Shown: one piece after another, positions 23,801 through 34,789 of the stretch
Layout: each line of letters begins with the position of its first letter
Numbering within the stretch: the first letter of the stretch is position 1
The notes under the pieces: model-generated
Seen by the model: the letters and a program-made list of their open reading frames with translations, nothing else
Databases searched by the model: none
What the model was told of the DNA's origin: nothing
Program-made: the position numbers and the translations under genes
Source: Cristatella mucedo
Lineage: Eukaryota > Bryozoa > Phylactolaemata > Cristatellidae
Length of the DNA: 64,000 nucleotides
Direction of reading: 5' to 3'
NCBI GenBank assembly: GCA_009760855.2
Contig: WPIO01000015.1
Span: forward strand, 3,311,001-3,375,000

Positions 23801-24707
23801 TTATCCCTTACTTTGCCTTAACACATGTTTGAACTTTGTCATATTCATAGTTAGATAACGGTCGGCAGTCAGCATTTGGAATGTGCATTAATGCATTCCA
23901 AAGCTAGAGCTGTAAATTTTCTATTTGATTGTTAAGTCATTGACAGGCTGAAAGCTGTTTGTAAATTGGGATGTGGACATATGATTTTTCGGCTTTGTTG
24001 GTCAGTTTGTCAGTAATTGATTGAAATCTATTGCAATTATCTGTAAAGAAATGATGTCACAAGTGACTTAAGTGAGGAGTCCATGACATGGGCAGCTGGG
24101 CTTACCCGACCCATCCGGGGCTCCAGGCTGCAGGCTGCGGGCTGCCAGGTATCAGGCACCTTGCTCGCGCTGGCAAAATACGGGCACGAGCTGGAGCATG
24201 TCTAAGATTCGCGAATGCTCCGAAATCGGGAAAGCAGCGCCGACCTCAATCCAAAAGGGCTCCGGGACAGCCATCAGATTCTCTTAGTCGGTAGAAACAA
24301 TCACGAGAGCAAGTACACAGGAAGAAAACTCGGGGCAGCACTCCGAGACCCCCAAGCGCCTATTTAATTTTATGCACAACGTCAGGTACAGGCAAGCCCG
24401 AAACCTCGCAAGGAAAATAGAAAATTTCACAGTTAAGTAGAGTTTGCTGATTGAAGCAGAAGAATCATTAGCTGAGACTTTAAATATGCTACATTATGAC
24501 AGCAGGCAAAAGCTATTTCCAGACTTTCGGAGCAGATAAACTGAAAGCCCAACCTTCGATTGGTTTCAACTTAGTACTTGCAATGGCAATGCAACGGCCG
24601 GAATTCTCGGAGCCGGCGACGATAAAGACAGCAGCAGACTGGAGAAGCAAGAAAGCCAAACAAGGTCAAGGTCAGCGAAAGAAAAACCTTAGGTCGTACA
24701 GAGGAGG
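23801..24707. other. No gene recognised downstream of the hAT remnant
   Basis: This stretch would contain the 3' end of the hAT element, but I could not identify a terminal inverted repeat. Short CAGGCTGC repeats occur at about 24123-24150. Confidence 0.4.
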
Positions 24708-25645
24708 TTAGTAATAATAATAATATTACATTTATATGGCTCCCTCGGAGCATTTAATCTCTTTCTAGGCACTTTGTATATGCTCGAAGGGCAGCATGAT
24801 CGAATAATTAGCAGTAACATACACAATGTCAACAAGCATAACATTTTTAGAGGTGACATGCACTGTGCCAACATGTTAAAGATGGTTAGACGTAGCCTCA
24901 CAGTGCCAGCACGTAAAAGAACGCAAACGACAAATCACGATGACCCACTAAATGCCGCGATGAATAGGTGCGTCGTTTCAGCTTCTTCGTCCAGTGAAGG
25001 AATGTCGTGTCGTCAGCCGTGAGTGAGTTCCAGTCTTTGGGAGAATATGAACTTAAGGCACGGTCTCCAAAGGCTTTGATATCAGTAGGAGGTGTAGCTA
25101 AACGATTGGAATCATAAAGGAGGTTAGTAGGCTGCTTAGACTGGTGGGGAGTAATTCTGCTAGGTAGGCTGGAGCCAGCGAATGAAGGGACGTAACAGCG
25201 AGCTACGCAACCTTAAAATCGATACGTTGGGGTTGATTGAGAGATAGTTCACGTCGGCAAGCAGTGGTGTGACGTGGCAACTGCACGCTCCTGACAGAGA
25301 AGCCTATCTGCAGAGTTGTGCACCAATTGTAAGCGCCTGATTTCTCAGGCCGGCAGAACAGCAAGCAGTGAGTTACGGAAGTTGAGAAGGGACGCGACAT
25401 ATGCATGCACAATTTTCATTTGAATGTAGTTTCCCTGCTTAGGCAAGTCCGAATCTTTGCAATGCTACTTATTTTAAAGTAGGAAAAATTAACTGTGCTG
25501 CAAATGTGGTCATCTTGGTAAAGATTATTTGAAACAGGACACTTAAATTTGTTGCAGATGCGACGGGAGATATGCTGACATTGCCAACTTGGATTGAATT
25601 GAGCTCTTTCAAATTTCAGAGTCTGACTTCGCTTTCCCATAGCTG
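24708..25645 (-). mobile_element. L2-A 3' half
   Basis: Begins with (AAT)n and the reversed hairpin at about 24712-24770. It continues through the 3' UTR and C-terminal coding region to the segment opposite 'KLERLTLKIGSAS' near 25600-25645. The element resumes at 25895 after an unrelated ~250-bp stretch. Confidence 0.85.
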
Positions 25646-25894
25646 TTGGGTCCGGGGCACACATCCGTCTTGTCCGTTTGAACGCTCTTTTGAAGTAAAT
25701 GCCGTAAATCCGCTCTTTCTACTTTAACTCGCTTTTGAAGAAAATGGATACTAAACTATGCGACAATTAACCGAGCAAATAAATTGCAACTAGAACACCG
25801 TGTGTCACCACATAGAATCCATAGGGAATTTCAAAACACGGGGCCTGGGTGACACATGAGTTAAGGAAAACCAAAACCGAACGAGCCTATGATT
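25646..25894. other. Unidentified ~250-bp insertion within L2-A
   Basis: L2-A sequence is interrupted exactly between the segment encoding MGKPS (25640) and the LKLNDDK segment (25900), which are about 20 bp apart in other copies. The insert contains CGTGTGTCACC (about 25799) and the near-inverse GGTGACACATG (about 25850). I do not recognise its family. Confidence 0.55.
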
Positions 25895-26185
25895 GATTTT
25901 TATGTCATTCAATTTTAGGTTTGCTCCCAACCATTTGCAAATGTCAGCAATACATGCAGCAAGGGAGTTGAGAGCATTCGACGTGCTGGAAGGCTAGGAT
26001 GGATTAAAGCAAAGGTACCCCTGAGTATAATCTGCATAGAAGTAAAATCCTAGATTGTGCTCAGCGATTGCATCTACAAAAGAGACAGTATAAACTGGTA
26101 AAAGGATTTGGACACACACGTACAGAGCCCTGCGCTACCCGGTACTTTAGTGGTTTCCCTGGTGATATTGGCCCAAGTGCTTTAA
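25895..26185 (-). mobile_element. L2-A RT-core continuation of the 24.7 kb copy
   Basis: Antisense sequence for the region from FLKLN back through the YADD segment (TCTGCATAGAAGTAAAATCC at about 26031) to the GVPQGS segment (about 26130) and on to SGRLQ. It is heavily mutated. Confidence 0.8.
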
Positions 26186-26529
26186 TACACAATAGTTTCC
26201 ACTACGCTAGGATCTAAACTATTCCGTTGCCGTGCAAGCGATGAGAAGACGAAATGAGAGGCTTGTTCTTGTTGAAGTGAATTCCGTGAGTTACATGGAG
26301 TCAGTGAAGCTTGGACACCAACAGTTAGATGAGGCAACTAGTCCGATGATGACAAACCAGATTAGATGCGAATGTTTGCACCAGAAGCAGACAAGAAAAG
26401 GCGCAGTCCACAAAACCTGAATAAAGAAAACTTCCAGTCGATTAGACGCCATATCGCAAGTAGGGAAAATAGTTCAGTTGTTGTACTCTTTTAGAGGAAA
26501 GCTCTGATTTGGCAATTTATTTATGCTGA

Positions 26530-26870
26530 ATGTAGGAACACTTGACAGTAGAGGCAATACACTCACCCGAGAAAAACGCATTTTGCAACAGCATGTCAAT
26601 ATTATGGGCTGACATTCATGGGAAGGGTTTCAGATGAATTAATCTTAAGGTCTTCTAACTTAAGGCCGACACACACTACACTTGCCCAAAGCTAATGGTT
26701 CGGTATTATCACCGTTAAAGTTCTTGAAGCTAGTGACCATCACAATGTGAATGTTTTTGTGACGCCTGCAGGGGATATGAATTCTGCAGACAAAAGTTTA
26801 GAAGGGTCAAAGAATGGGCAGATATTTGTGCCATCGTTGCGTAGAAGAGAAATCAGCGACTGCTTTGGAG
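26530..26870 (-). mobile_element. L2-C-like RT fragment
   Basis: On the minus strand short frames read TQRWHKYLPILDPSKLLS followed by MVTSFKNFNGDNTE. They occupy the places of the YADDTQ-YLSFDP and W-NFLKLNGDKTE blocks of L2-type RT. ACTTGACAGTAGAGGCAATA at about 26540 matches L2-C near 42,145 and 59,155. Confidence 0.6.
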
Positions 26871-26874
26871 TTAA

Positions 26875-27045
26875 CAATAATAATAATAACAATAACTATA
26901 ATAATACACTTTATAACGCGTCCTCGGAGAACTCAATCTTTTTCTGGACACTTTACATTTTCCAGAAAGGAAATACGATCGAACGGTGAGTGGTATCACC
27001 CTTGATAAACAACAAGAATAACATGATTAGGGATGACGGTACCGT
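26875..27045 (-). mobile_element. L2-A 3' tail, head-to-head with the next copy
   Basis: (AATAATAAC)n, the reversed hairpin (CGTCCTCGGAGAACTCAATC) and 3' UTR to GGGATGACGGTACCGTGC. It is truncated at its 5' side, where the sense copy at 27050 starts. Confidence 0.8.
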
Positions 27046-27049
27046 GCAA

Positions 27050-28685
27050 AAATTACATCATTATTATGTCATTTGCCTCAGGTCATGTCCCAGCACCTTT
27101 CAAAAAAGCTGTAGTCAGGCCACTCTTTAAGCAAGCGACACTAGACCAGAAGAATATGAACAACTACCGCCCAATCTCTCTTTTACCATTCCTATCAAAG
27201 ACACTAGAACGAGTCGTGGCAGACCACCTGAACTCATATATTTAAACTTCAAACCTTGCTAGTAAGTTTCAGTCCGGCATTAAAGCTAATCACTCCACGT
27301 AGTCAGGATTGCTTCTCGTTGACCACAACCTACTTAAGAATGCACACATGGTTAGATTATCTCTGCTCATTTTGCTTGATTTTTCTGCAGCTTTTGATAC
27401 TATCGATCACCAAGTTCTTCTAGAGCGCCTCTCATCTCGTCTCAGCATCACTGGCGCTGCTCTGCAATGGTTCAGATCCTATCTCAGCGGCAGACTCCAG
27501 AGTATTGACGTGAAGGGACAATAAACATCCGAGGTACGTCTGAAATATGGGGTACCTCAGGGGTCTGTGCTAGGTCCGGTTCTTTTCGCGGTTTATACTC
27601 TCCCTCTAGCCGATCTGATTGCCAAGCACATCTAGGCTTTCATTTCTATGCGGATGACACTCAGTTGCACCTTTGCTTTGATTCCTCCCAGCCCTCCAGC
27701 ACGTCAAATTCTCTCAACTCCTTGCTGCGTGTATTAATGACATCACACATGGATGGCAGCAACTTTTCTTAAATTAAATTATGATAAAACTAAATTATTA
27801 GTTACAGGAAAACCCAGTGTGATTCAAAAATCGGAAAGGCTAACACTCAAAATCGGCTCTGCCAGCATATCTCTTGTTGAATATGCACCAAGTCTAGGTT
27901 CATGTTCCAAAGTGAACTCCCTTTAGATGACCACATCAGCTTTACAACATGGTCTGCCTACTTTCAGCTACATAGCATTTCTAAAATTTGGGCTTGCTTG
28001 GACAGGAATACCACATTTAAGTTGGTTCATGCATTTGTGACATCCCGTCTTGACTTTTGTAACTCACTGCTGATGGTCTACCGGCATGTGCATTCAGGCG
28101 CTTACAGTTGGCACAAAAGTCTGTTGCTAAGCTTGTATGTCGTGAGCGTCACAGTAGCCACATAACAACACCTGTCGTCGACCTGGACTTGCTACCAGTC
28201 AAGCAACGCATTGACTTCAAGGTTTTGTCGCTCACTATTAGGTCCCTTCATTCTTTGGCTCCAGCGTACCTATTAGATCTACTGCCCCACCAGTATAAGC
28301 ATCGTACCACTCGCTTTTCGGAATCTAACTGCTTACCCATACCTCGTACAAACCTCAAATCCTCTGGGGCCCGTGCCCTTAGTTCGTACGCTACCAAAGC
28401 ATGGAATTCACTCCCAAATTGCGTCACAACATCCCCTGACTTGACTACATTTAAAAAGAAGTTAAAACGCACCTATTTAGGACAGCATTTAGTGGGTCCC
28501 TGCGATTCGTCCTTTACGTGCTTATGCGTGTTAACACTGTAGCATGCTGCCGCTAACCATATTATTCTTGGTATTTATCAAACATTGTACCACTCACCAT
28601 TTGATCGTGCTTTCTTTCCAGCAAATGTAAAGCGCCTAGAAAGAGATTGAGTTCTCTGAGGGTGCTTTATCAAGTGTATTATTAT
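27050..28685 (+). pseudogene. Most complete L2-A copy: RT, C-terminal domain and 3' end
   Basis: In order: SGHVPAPFKKAVVRPLFK (about 27075), NYRPISLLPFLSKTLERVV (about 27163), motif [14 protein letters not shown] (about 27373-27411), [13 protein letters not shown] (about 27551), FHFYADDTQLHLCF (about 27640-27680). Then come NSLL, the C-terminal domain in an intact frame (28108-28542, with LLPVKQRIDFKVLSL and KAWNSLPN), the 3' UTR, the terminal hairpin (28631-28666) and an ATTATT tail. In-frame stops after NSYI, NHST and DVKGQ and several frameshifts kill it. The endonuclease is absent (5' truncation). A ~37-base inverted piece of L2-A 3' UTR follows at 28686-28722. Confidence 0.9.
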
Positions 28686-28722
28686 GTACAGGATCAGCTT
28701 GCAAGTGTGGTTAGTGGCAGGC

Positions 28723-30017
28723 GATGGCGTCGATTAGATGGAGGCTATGGATAGATAAAATTAAAACTGAAACAAGGCTAGCTGGGCACCAAGAGATTAC
28801 TCACGGCGGATATCAAGCATAAATAGTACCTAAAAGGTGAAATTATCACCGTTTGCATGGCAGCTAAAGCAACGAAAAACTCGACTGAGTCGCAACTACC
28901 AAACTAGCGTATTTCTTATTGCTGGTGCTCAATGGCTTTATTCACTAAACTGCTAAACTTATTTTATAAACTTACTACCGATGGCCGTCTTGCCGATACC
29001 TGTCTGGAACAAAAACACCCAAGCGGTCAAGAACCACAAAAACTATTTATAAAGTGACCGAATGAAAACTCGCACTGGCAGCCTGACTACCTGACGCGCG
29101 ACACTCGTGACTGCTGGAGATCTCTCCGTGCACACCGCTTCCGCTCCGCAGATGAGTTATTTTATGCACTTCCTGTTCTGACCAGGCGCGTATAATTGCA
29201 CACGCGGTCCTTTCCGCGTGCCATGTAAGAAAGACGAAGGAGCCGAGCAGAAAAATTCAAGGTCAAATCAAGATGGGTCTAAGGAGCTCGAAGGTGGCAC
29301 AGACGCTTGGTCGCGGCGAAGGGAACTTCCGCTGTAACCCGGAGAAGCACTTGCGCCCTGGCAGCATTGACGTCATACCAAGTTGCGGCCGGCCACTGAA
29401 GGACAAAAAGTTGCGACTGCCCGCTGAATGAGGCTGTGCTGGATCAAAGGAAAGGCCAACTTTAAGCTCCATTAAAGACCTTCGAAGACTCCGTCGGCAT
29501 GGCCGCGAGCTTCGCTACGGTTCTCGTGAGCCTCGCGGAGCGTGGCGTCAACGGATGCGTCGGCTAGCGGAAGCCTATGATTAACGAGCGACAACGGAAA
29601 AGCCGTCGGCAACGGACGCGTCAACCCACCCGCTGCGCAGCTTATTACAGGGGCGGCGTCCCATTATCCGAAAGATTTATATTCGCGGTCCGACGATAAG
29701 AAAAACCGAGAAGGACTTTGTCAGCCGGACTGCTTACAGTCGGTATTAAAAATGGTACGGTTGGCGCCAACCCGTTGCAGCGCCTTGGACGTATTGACAG
29801 ACCTCTGTCACAAGCGCGGTACTCCTAACATTACTATTTCCGGCGAACGCGCATCAAATACCTTTGAGACGCTCTTGTACACGTGGCAAGCCACTTGTGG
29901 GCTCATCACGGCAATGCGCGCACACATGCAGACGACGGCACCAACGAGCGCCGACACCTTAGCATTACAACTCCGTATCCTTGGAGACGAAGGATACGTC
30001 ATTGTGCAGCAGTCCTC
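28723..30017. other. No firm gene; open frame at 29752-30030
   Basis: A frame from 29752 reads VRLAPTRCSALDVLTDLC... and later T-rich helices. This loosely resembles the 'PTRWNS-YDML' region of hAT transposases, but I cannot confirm it. The rest is unrecognised. Confidence 0.35.
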
Positions 30018-30419
30018 GGACAGGAAAGCGCGCTCTGTCATTCTCGCGCAGGCGACGAGCTCTCACGTGACGAACTCGGTGCAGCGACCGTTTCGGTCGG
30101 CCGCGACGCGGGCTCCAGCCGTCGGCAATGTACGTGGGCGAGCGAACTCGAATAGGTCTGCAAGCTGGTCGTGCGCTTTCGCGTGCGCCAGAATCGTGCG
30201 ACCTCTGTGACAGATGGATTTTTGTGGCCTCGGCAGCACGTTTCTGGGTTGACACAGCCTGTGCGCATTGGGTCGAAAAAGCTCATCGTGGAGTCTCGTT
30301 CGATGCGTACACGGAAGCTCTTTCCCACTCACTCTGCGAGCCAGCTCCTAATGGCTGGAGGAGCTTGATTGCTGTGTTTGGGTGGTTCGCCTCAGAAACA
30401 ACCAAATCTGGCACCCTAG

Positions 30420-30545
30420 AATTCTACTTCCATTCCATTCACAACCTCAACTGCTCTCCACACTCAGCTATGCTTCTCAGTTTCCCTTTGCTGCGTAAGA
30501 TGAAGTTTTTTGGCTACCGAAAATGCTTACAGAAAGCCGCTCAAG
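30420..30545 (+). mobile_element. L2-B 3' UTR fragment (copy 1)
   Basis: Matches the L2-B segment encoding CYVYATHYLNCSPDSAMLP..FSLLR and the following bases, truncated before the ACATT tail. A TACA/TATA microsatellite (30546-30615) follows. Confidence 0.75.
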
Positions 30546-30891
30546 TACATCCATACACATACATATGTACACATATACATATATAAATGCATACATATAA
30601 ACATACACACATACTCAGAGACAGTCAGATAGACACATTCTCATTTGGCCAAGCATGCTAGCCATGGGCCTTTGAACTGCGACGGCCCACCGGTTCAATT
30701 TTAAGAGCAGCAGATCCTGCTCTTTTGTGTGCTCTGTCAACGAAATACGTATATAAATTCGCATAATAGTCTTTAAGGCATCAGGTCGACATCTTCTTCT
30801 ACTAGCCTATCATTGGCACTGTACCGTTCTCGTTTGCAGAATGCCGGTGTCCATTACTCCTCAAACTGTCTGCTGCTGCTGCTGAAACGGA

Positions 30892-31113
30892 GTGGTTCTC
30901 GTGAGACTCTCGGACTGCAATCGGAGTGCCGTATTCCGTTGTTGGTGCGATGCAAGGGAATGCGTGCGGTGGAACTGCACGGATAGCTCACGATTGGTGC
31001 AGATTTTCCAATGGGAAAGCGACGAGAATGGTTTCGTCATGGAGCCCGTGCATTTCTCGCCTTCCGGAGAGCTGTTGACCGTAAAAGACACGTTTCGTTG
31101 CAGCCAATCTTGA
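30892..31113 (+). other. Candidate coding exon, cysteine-rich, unconfirmed
   Basis: A 73-residue frame with five spaced cysteines, ending FSPSGELLTVKDTFRCSQS before a stop. It is not assignable to any transposon family I recognise. The last part is loosely reminiscent of an Ig-like strand pattern, but that is a guess. In the duplicate (about 38555-38765) an 11-bp deletion breaks the frame. It could equally be a chance frame. Confidence 0.2.
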
Positions 31114-31239
31114 GGAGGAACCGATGGAGATGTAGCTAATTCGAGACAGGCAGTACTCGCCAGAGCTTGGAAAGCCTCTGCTTCAGTGGGCGCTCAGCTC
31201 CTTTCCCTACTTTGGAAAAGGGATCTCACAGGTTCATTC

Positions 31240-31645
31240 AGGATAATAATAGCAATAATAATAATACATTTATGTAGCGCCCTCACAGAACTTAATCTCA
31301 TTCTAGGAACTTTATATTTGCTGCAAAGAAATCGTGATTGAATGGTTAAGGGTAGCATGTTCAGTGTCAGTAGGCATGACACGATTAGAGGTGACATGGA
31401 TAGGGTCAGCATGCAAATACGGTTAGAGGCAGAATGCAGTGTCAGCATGCATAAGCACACAAAGGAAGAATCTCATTAACTCACTAAATGCCGCTATAAA
31501 TAGGTGCGTTTTAGCTACTTTTTAAAGTCCGTCACGTCAGGGGATGTCGGAATGCCAACCGGAAGTGGGTTCCGGGCTTTGGAAACATATGAACTAAAGG
31601 CTCAGTCTCTAAAGGATTTGAGGATCGTAAGACGTGTATGTAAAG
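31240..31645 (-). mobile_element. L2-A 3' end within duplication copy 1
   Basis: (AATAATAGC)n, the reversed hairpin (GCGCCCTCACAGAACTTAATCTC), then 3' UTR and C-terminal coding part to about 31645. Confidence 0.85.
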
Positions 31646-31790
31646 GATTAAGCCCCGCCCTGGCGTAAGCTTATTAATGTACCCAGGGGTGCCCGAGTAC
31701 GCTTTGTCCTCACACAATCACTCTATCTATTGAGCCTGCTGCACCATCGCCCACTCTCAATCTCGGAGTCAATCTGATGGCATTTTGTAC
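31646..31790 (-). repeat. Unclassified repeat with tRNA-like head
   Basis: On the minus strand it begins GGGCGATGGTGCAGCAGGCTCAATAG and continues through GATAGAGTG, faintly like a tRNA D-arm, with no good box B. The same block is in the duplicate at 39304-39425. It may be a SINE-type insertion joined to L2-A. Confidence 0.35.
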
Positions 31791-31799
31791 ACATGCCGT

Positions 31800-32262
31800 G
31801 GCTGCACCTTCCTTATTTTTTTCGGCCACTACTAGAGTCCACAGCACTGTCAAACGGCGTGCTTAAGCTGCCCGAGCGGCACATCCTGATGGAATGTTAC
31901 GGCGTGCAACAAATATTTACAGTCTTCGCTAAGAATGCTTCAGTGGCATTTTCGTTATCCTCTCGTCAATCTCCATCACTATCATCTCCAAAGTCTTTCA
32001 TTCTTCTCATAGCTCACTCACAGAAAAATGACGACTTCCGACTTTTATGCATTTGCAGCAATCCTGCCTCTGCTGAATGATTAGCTCTGGGATCTGATTA
32101 GAACTGACTTGCTGGTTTGAAGTTTGGATGCAACAGTTCAACTGGCATTACCCTACTCCTACCCTGTCTTTGCTAGGAATGGCAGTATTTAGATTGGACG
32201 AAACGTTTTTGGGCCTGCCTTAGTCTAGTATCGGTATTCGTAACGAGTTTTTTTAGCAAGGA
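31800..32262 (-). mobile_element. Decayed L2-A RT N-terminal fragment (copy 1)
   Basis: Translating the minus strand in shifting frames gives pieces matching the SLLPFLSKTLE, LNSYIETSN and NHSTES.LL region of L2-A. It ends where L2-C begins at about 32266. Confidence 0.55.
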
Positions 32263-32669
32263 CCTAAAGAAGTGTAACACTGCACCAGCGGTGCCTAAGC
32301 GAGTAGAGAGGCGCTCCAAAAGGACCTGTTGATCAATGCTGTGTCAAAGGCTGCTGATAGATCCAGGAGCATCGGCAAAGAAAACCTGCCCGGATTCATA
32401 TTAAAATATGCGTCCTTTTAAGCCGAAGCAGAGCAGAATGTGTGCGTTTGTTAACTCAAAACCTCCATCGGCACGTAGGAGGAGGCCTGACGAATTGACG
32501 CCAATGTTTAGGTGCTTAGTTGGAGCTCGTTCGAGTGCCCCCGATAGCAATGCCAGATGGGAGATTGGACGAAAGTTACTTACAATCTCATGAGCCACGG
32601 AAAGGCATTTTAATGAGTAGACTGAAAATAGCTATTTTCAGAGGGAAAGGCGCTTCACCGTAACCATGT

Positions 32670-32830
32670 TAATAATATATATAATATATATATAATTCAT
32701 TTATATAGCGCCCCAAGAGAACTTAATCTCTATTCAGGCGTTTCACATATGCCTCGGGGCTCGAGCCCACGACCTCAGTCAGACCTTGGTCGGTGCGAGC
32801 ACCTTAACCGCTAGACCAAACCAGCTCGGC
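32670..32830 (-). mobile_element. SINE-beta inserted in L2-C
   Basis: On the minus strand: TTTGGTCTAGCGGTTAAGGTGCTCG (box A), a GACC-rich spacer, GGTCGTGGGCTCGAG (box B) and the L2-A-like hairpin end (AGAGATTAAGTTCTCTTGGGGCGC), then an AT tail. The L2-C copy at 43.14-43.20 kb lacks this insertion, so it serves as the empty site. Confidence 0.9.
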
Positions 32831-33182
32831 CAATATCGCAGTGGTGGGCGTCAACAGATCTATGTACCTTATAACAAGAACTATTTGGATAGGGTCTAAA
32901 AGAATAGTGGTGTTTTTAGTAAGGGAGACAAAGTCAGTGATCACTTCAATGCAGATTGGATTGACGGAGGTGAAAGAAGACGCACAGGTGGCAGGTGTAT
33001 TAATTACGGCCCGGCTAGTAAGACTGTGAGGAGACGAAGTCTCTAGTTCGGTCTGTCGTAGAGTCACTCGTTTGATTGGAACCACGGGGAAGTAGGCTGT
33101 TTTGCGTGCTTTGAAGAAATTTTCTAGCATTTATGAATAGCATTCGTGGGTTATTGATCTCTGCGATTCGACTTCGTTCCCT

Positions 33183-33668
33183 TGTAGGTCCCTTCATTAT
33201 TTGGCTCCAGGGTACCTATTAGATCTACTGCCCCACCAGTCTAAGCATCGTACCACTCGCTTTTCGGAATCTAACTGCTTACCCATACCTCGTACAAACC
33301 TCAAATCCTCTGGGGCCCGTGCCCTTAGTTTGTACGCTCCCAAAGCACGGAATTTACTCCCAAATTGCGTCACAACATCCCCTGACTTGACTACATTTAA
33401 CAAGAAATTAAAAACGCACCTATTTAGGACAGCATTTAGTGGGTCCCTGTGATTTGACCTCTATGTGCTCATGAGTGCTGACATTGCGCATACTGACACT
33501 AACCACACTTGCATTCTGACACTGCTCGTGTCACCCTAACCATGCTATTCCTGTTGTTTATTGAGCATGCTACCACTAACCATACGATCGTGCTTCCTTT
33601 TCAGCAATTTTAAAGCACCTAGAAAGAGATTGAGTTCTCCGAGGGCGCTTATCAAGTGCACTATTATT
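33183..33668 (+). mobile_element. L2-A 3' end inserted in L2-C
   Basis: Starts at GTAGGTCCCTTCATTATTTGG and encodes DLLPHQSKHRTTRFSES. It runs through a 3' UTR nearly identical to 28.25-28.69 kb to the hairpin (about 33611-33652) and (ATT)n. L2-C sequence resumes on the right. Confidence 0.9.
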
Positions 33669-34369
33669 ATTCTCCATAACATTTGAATTAACCATTAGTA
33701 AACATAAGTTCTTACTTACTACTAATTTCACTGTAACTCGTACTAGGCTGTGGGCTATCAATTGACTTGCTTTCCCATATCACTACAGCGAACCCTTGCT
33801 TCAAATATCGCGTGTGAGCAACCAGAGTCACTGTGCTCTCAATTTGCACAGTCTGCAATTCAATAGGATGCTTACTAGCAGTGACTATTATCTCCGGAGC
33901 TGCAAGGAGAAATCTCTGTTTCACAGTTCACTGGAGTTGAATTCGGTATGGCAGTGTTCTGAAATTCGGTCAATTTCAGTTAAGCACCCCTCCTTAAGTG
34001 GCAGACGTTCGGCAGCGCATTTTACGGAATAAAAATCTTTGGCTAGGCAGACAATCAATCCACTCAATTCCTCAAACAGTGTATGCTGCATACGCGTCCA
34101 GATCAAGAGGCCTAGTTAGGGTGCGATGCTCACAACGTAGTCGTAAGCCAGGAGACTAGTACGAGGCGAACGCAGATTCCTCTGCACTGACTCAGCACTG
34201 CTGACACCGAATATGACGAGAGCACTGCAAAAAAGCGGCACCCGAACTTTATTCCTTAACCAGAAAGACCGGGCATGCAGCGGGCGCTTTCTCGGCAGGG
34301 ACATGTGACTCAGATGTGGGTGGAGCTGATGCACGCCTTGAAGCACGGCACGGCGAGTGTTGGTTACTG

Positions 34370-34618
34370 TACCGAGTCCTTGCGTCTCGTCCTTCGTGTG
34401 CTCATGCCTGCTGACACTGTGCACGCTACTGCTAACCATAGTTTACATTGTGGTACTGTTTATGGCACCTCTAACCTTTCTTTGCTTGTTGGCATAGCGC
34501 GTGCTACCACTAATCATTGGATCCTGCTTCCTTTACAGTGTATGTAAAGTGCCAAGAAAGATATTAAGCTCTATGAGGGTGCTGTACACATTTATTGTTA
34601 TTAATAATATTATTACTA
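34370..34618 (+). mobile_element. L2-A 3' UTR and tail
   Basis: Begins near CGTCCTTCGTGTGCTCATGC and runs through a diverged 3' UTR and hairpin (AAGTGCCAAGAAAGATATTAAG) to a TTATTAATAATATTATT tail. Confidence 0.8.
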
Positions 34619-34789
34619 GATTTCCCCAAAGATGCAACCTAACCAAAAAATAAGTCCAATCATAAACTCTTATGGGGCTCATAATATAAGCCCTATTCCG
34701 GAAATAAGCAGGTAAAACTGAAGACTACTGGCGAGCCTACAATTAGTACTAGCTAAGGCTATGTCCTGATTCCCTACAAGTATTGTTGA

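Larger units (their letters stand above)
30018..32265 (+). repeat. Segmental duplication, copy 1
   Basis: From AGGAAAGCGCGCTCTG onward this matches 37538-39925 in the same orientation. It is nearly identical by eye to about 31770, then clearly diverged to about 32265. Both copies hold an L2-B 3' end, a TACA-type microsatellite, the same antisense L2-A insertion, a tRNA-like repeat and an L2-A RT fragment. Copy 1 has lost about 150 bp in the microsatellite region (near 30543). Copy 2 has lost 11 bp relative to copy 1 near 38580. Confidence 0.9.
32266..34030 (-). mobile_element. L2-C LINE copy a, carrying SINE-beta and L2-A insertions
   Basis: Antisense L2-C. The frame 32401-32598 reads SNFRPISHLALLSGALER (RT start), motif A-like sequence lies near 32340-32370, and the pre-RT linker is at 32840-33180 (SLTKNTTILLDPI). 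An upstream part at 33670-34030 matches 43516-43865 in copy b. SINE-beta splits it at 32670-32830 and a sense L2-A 3' end at 33183-33668. Frames are short and broken. Confidence 0.8.
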
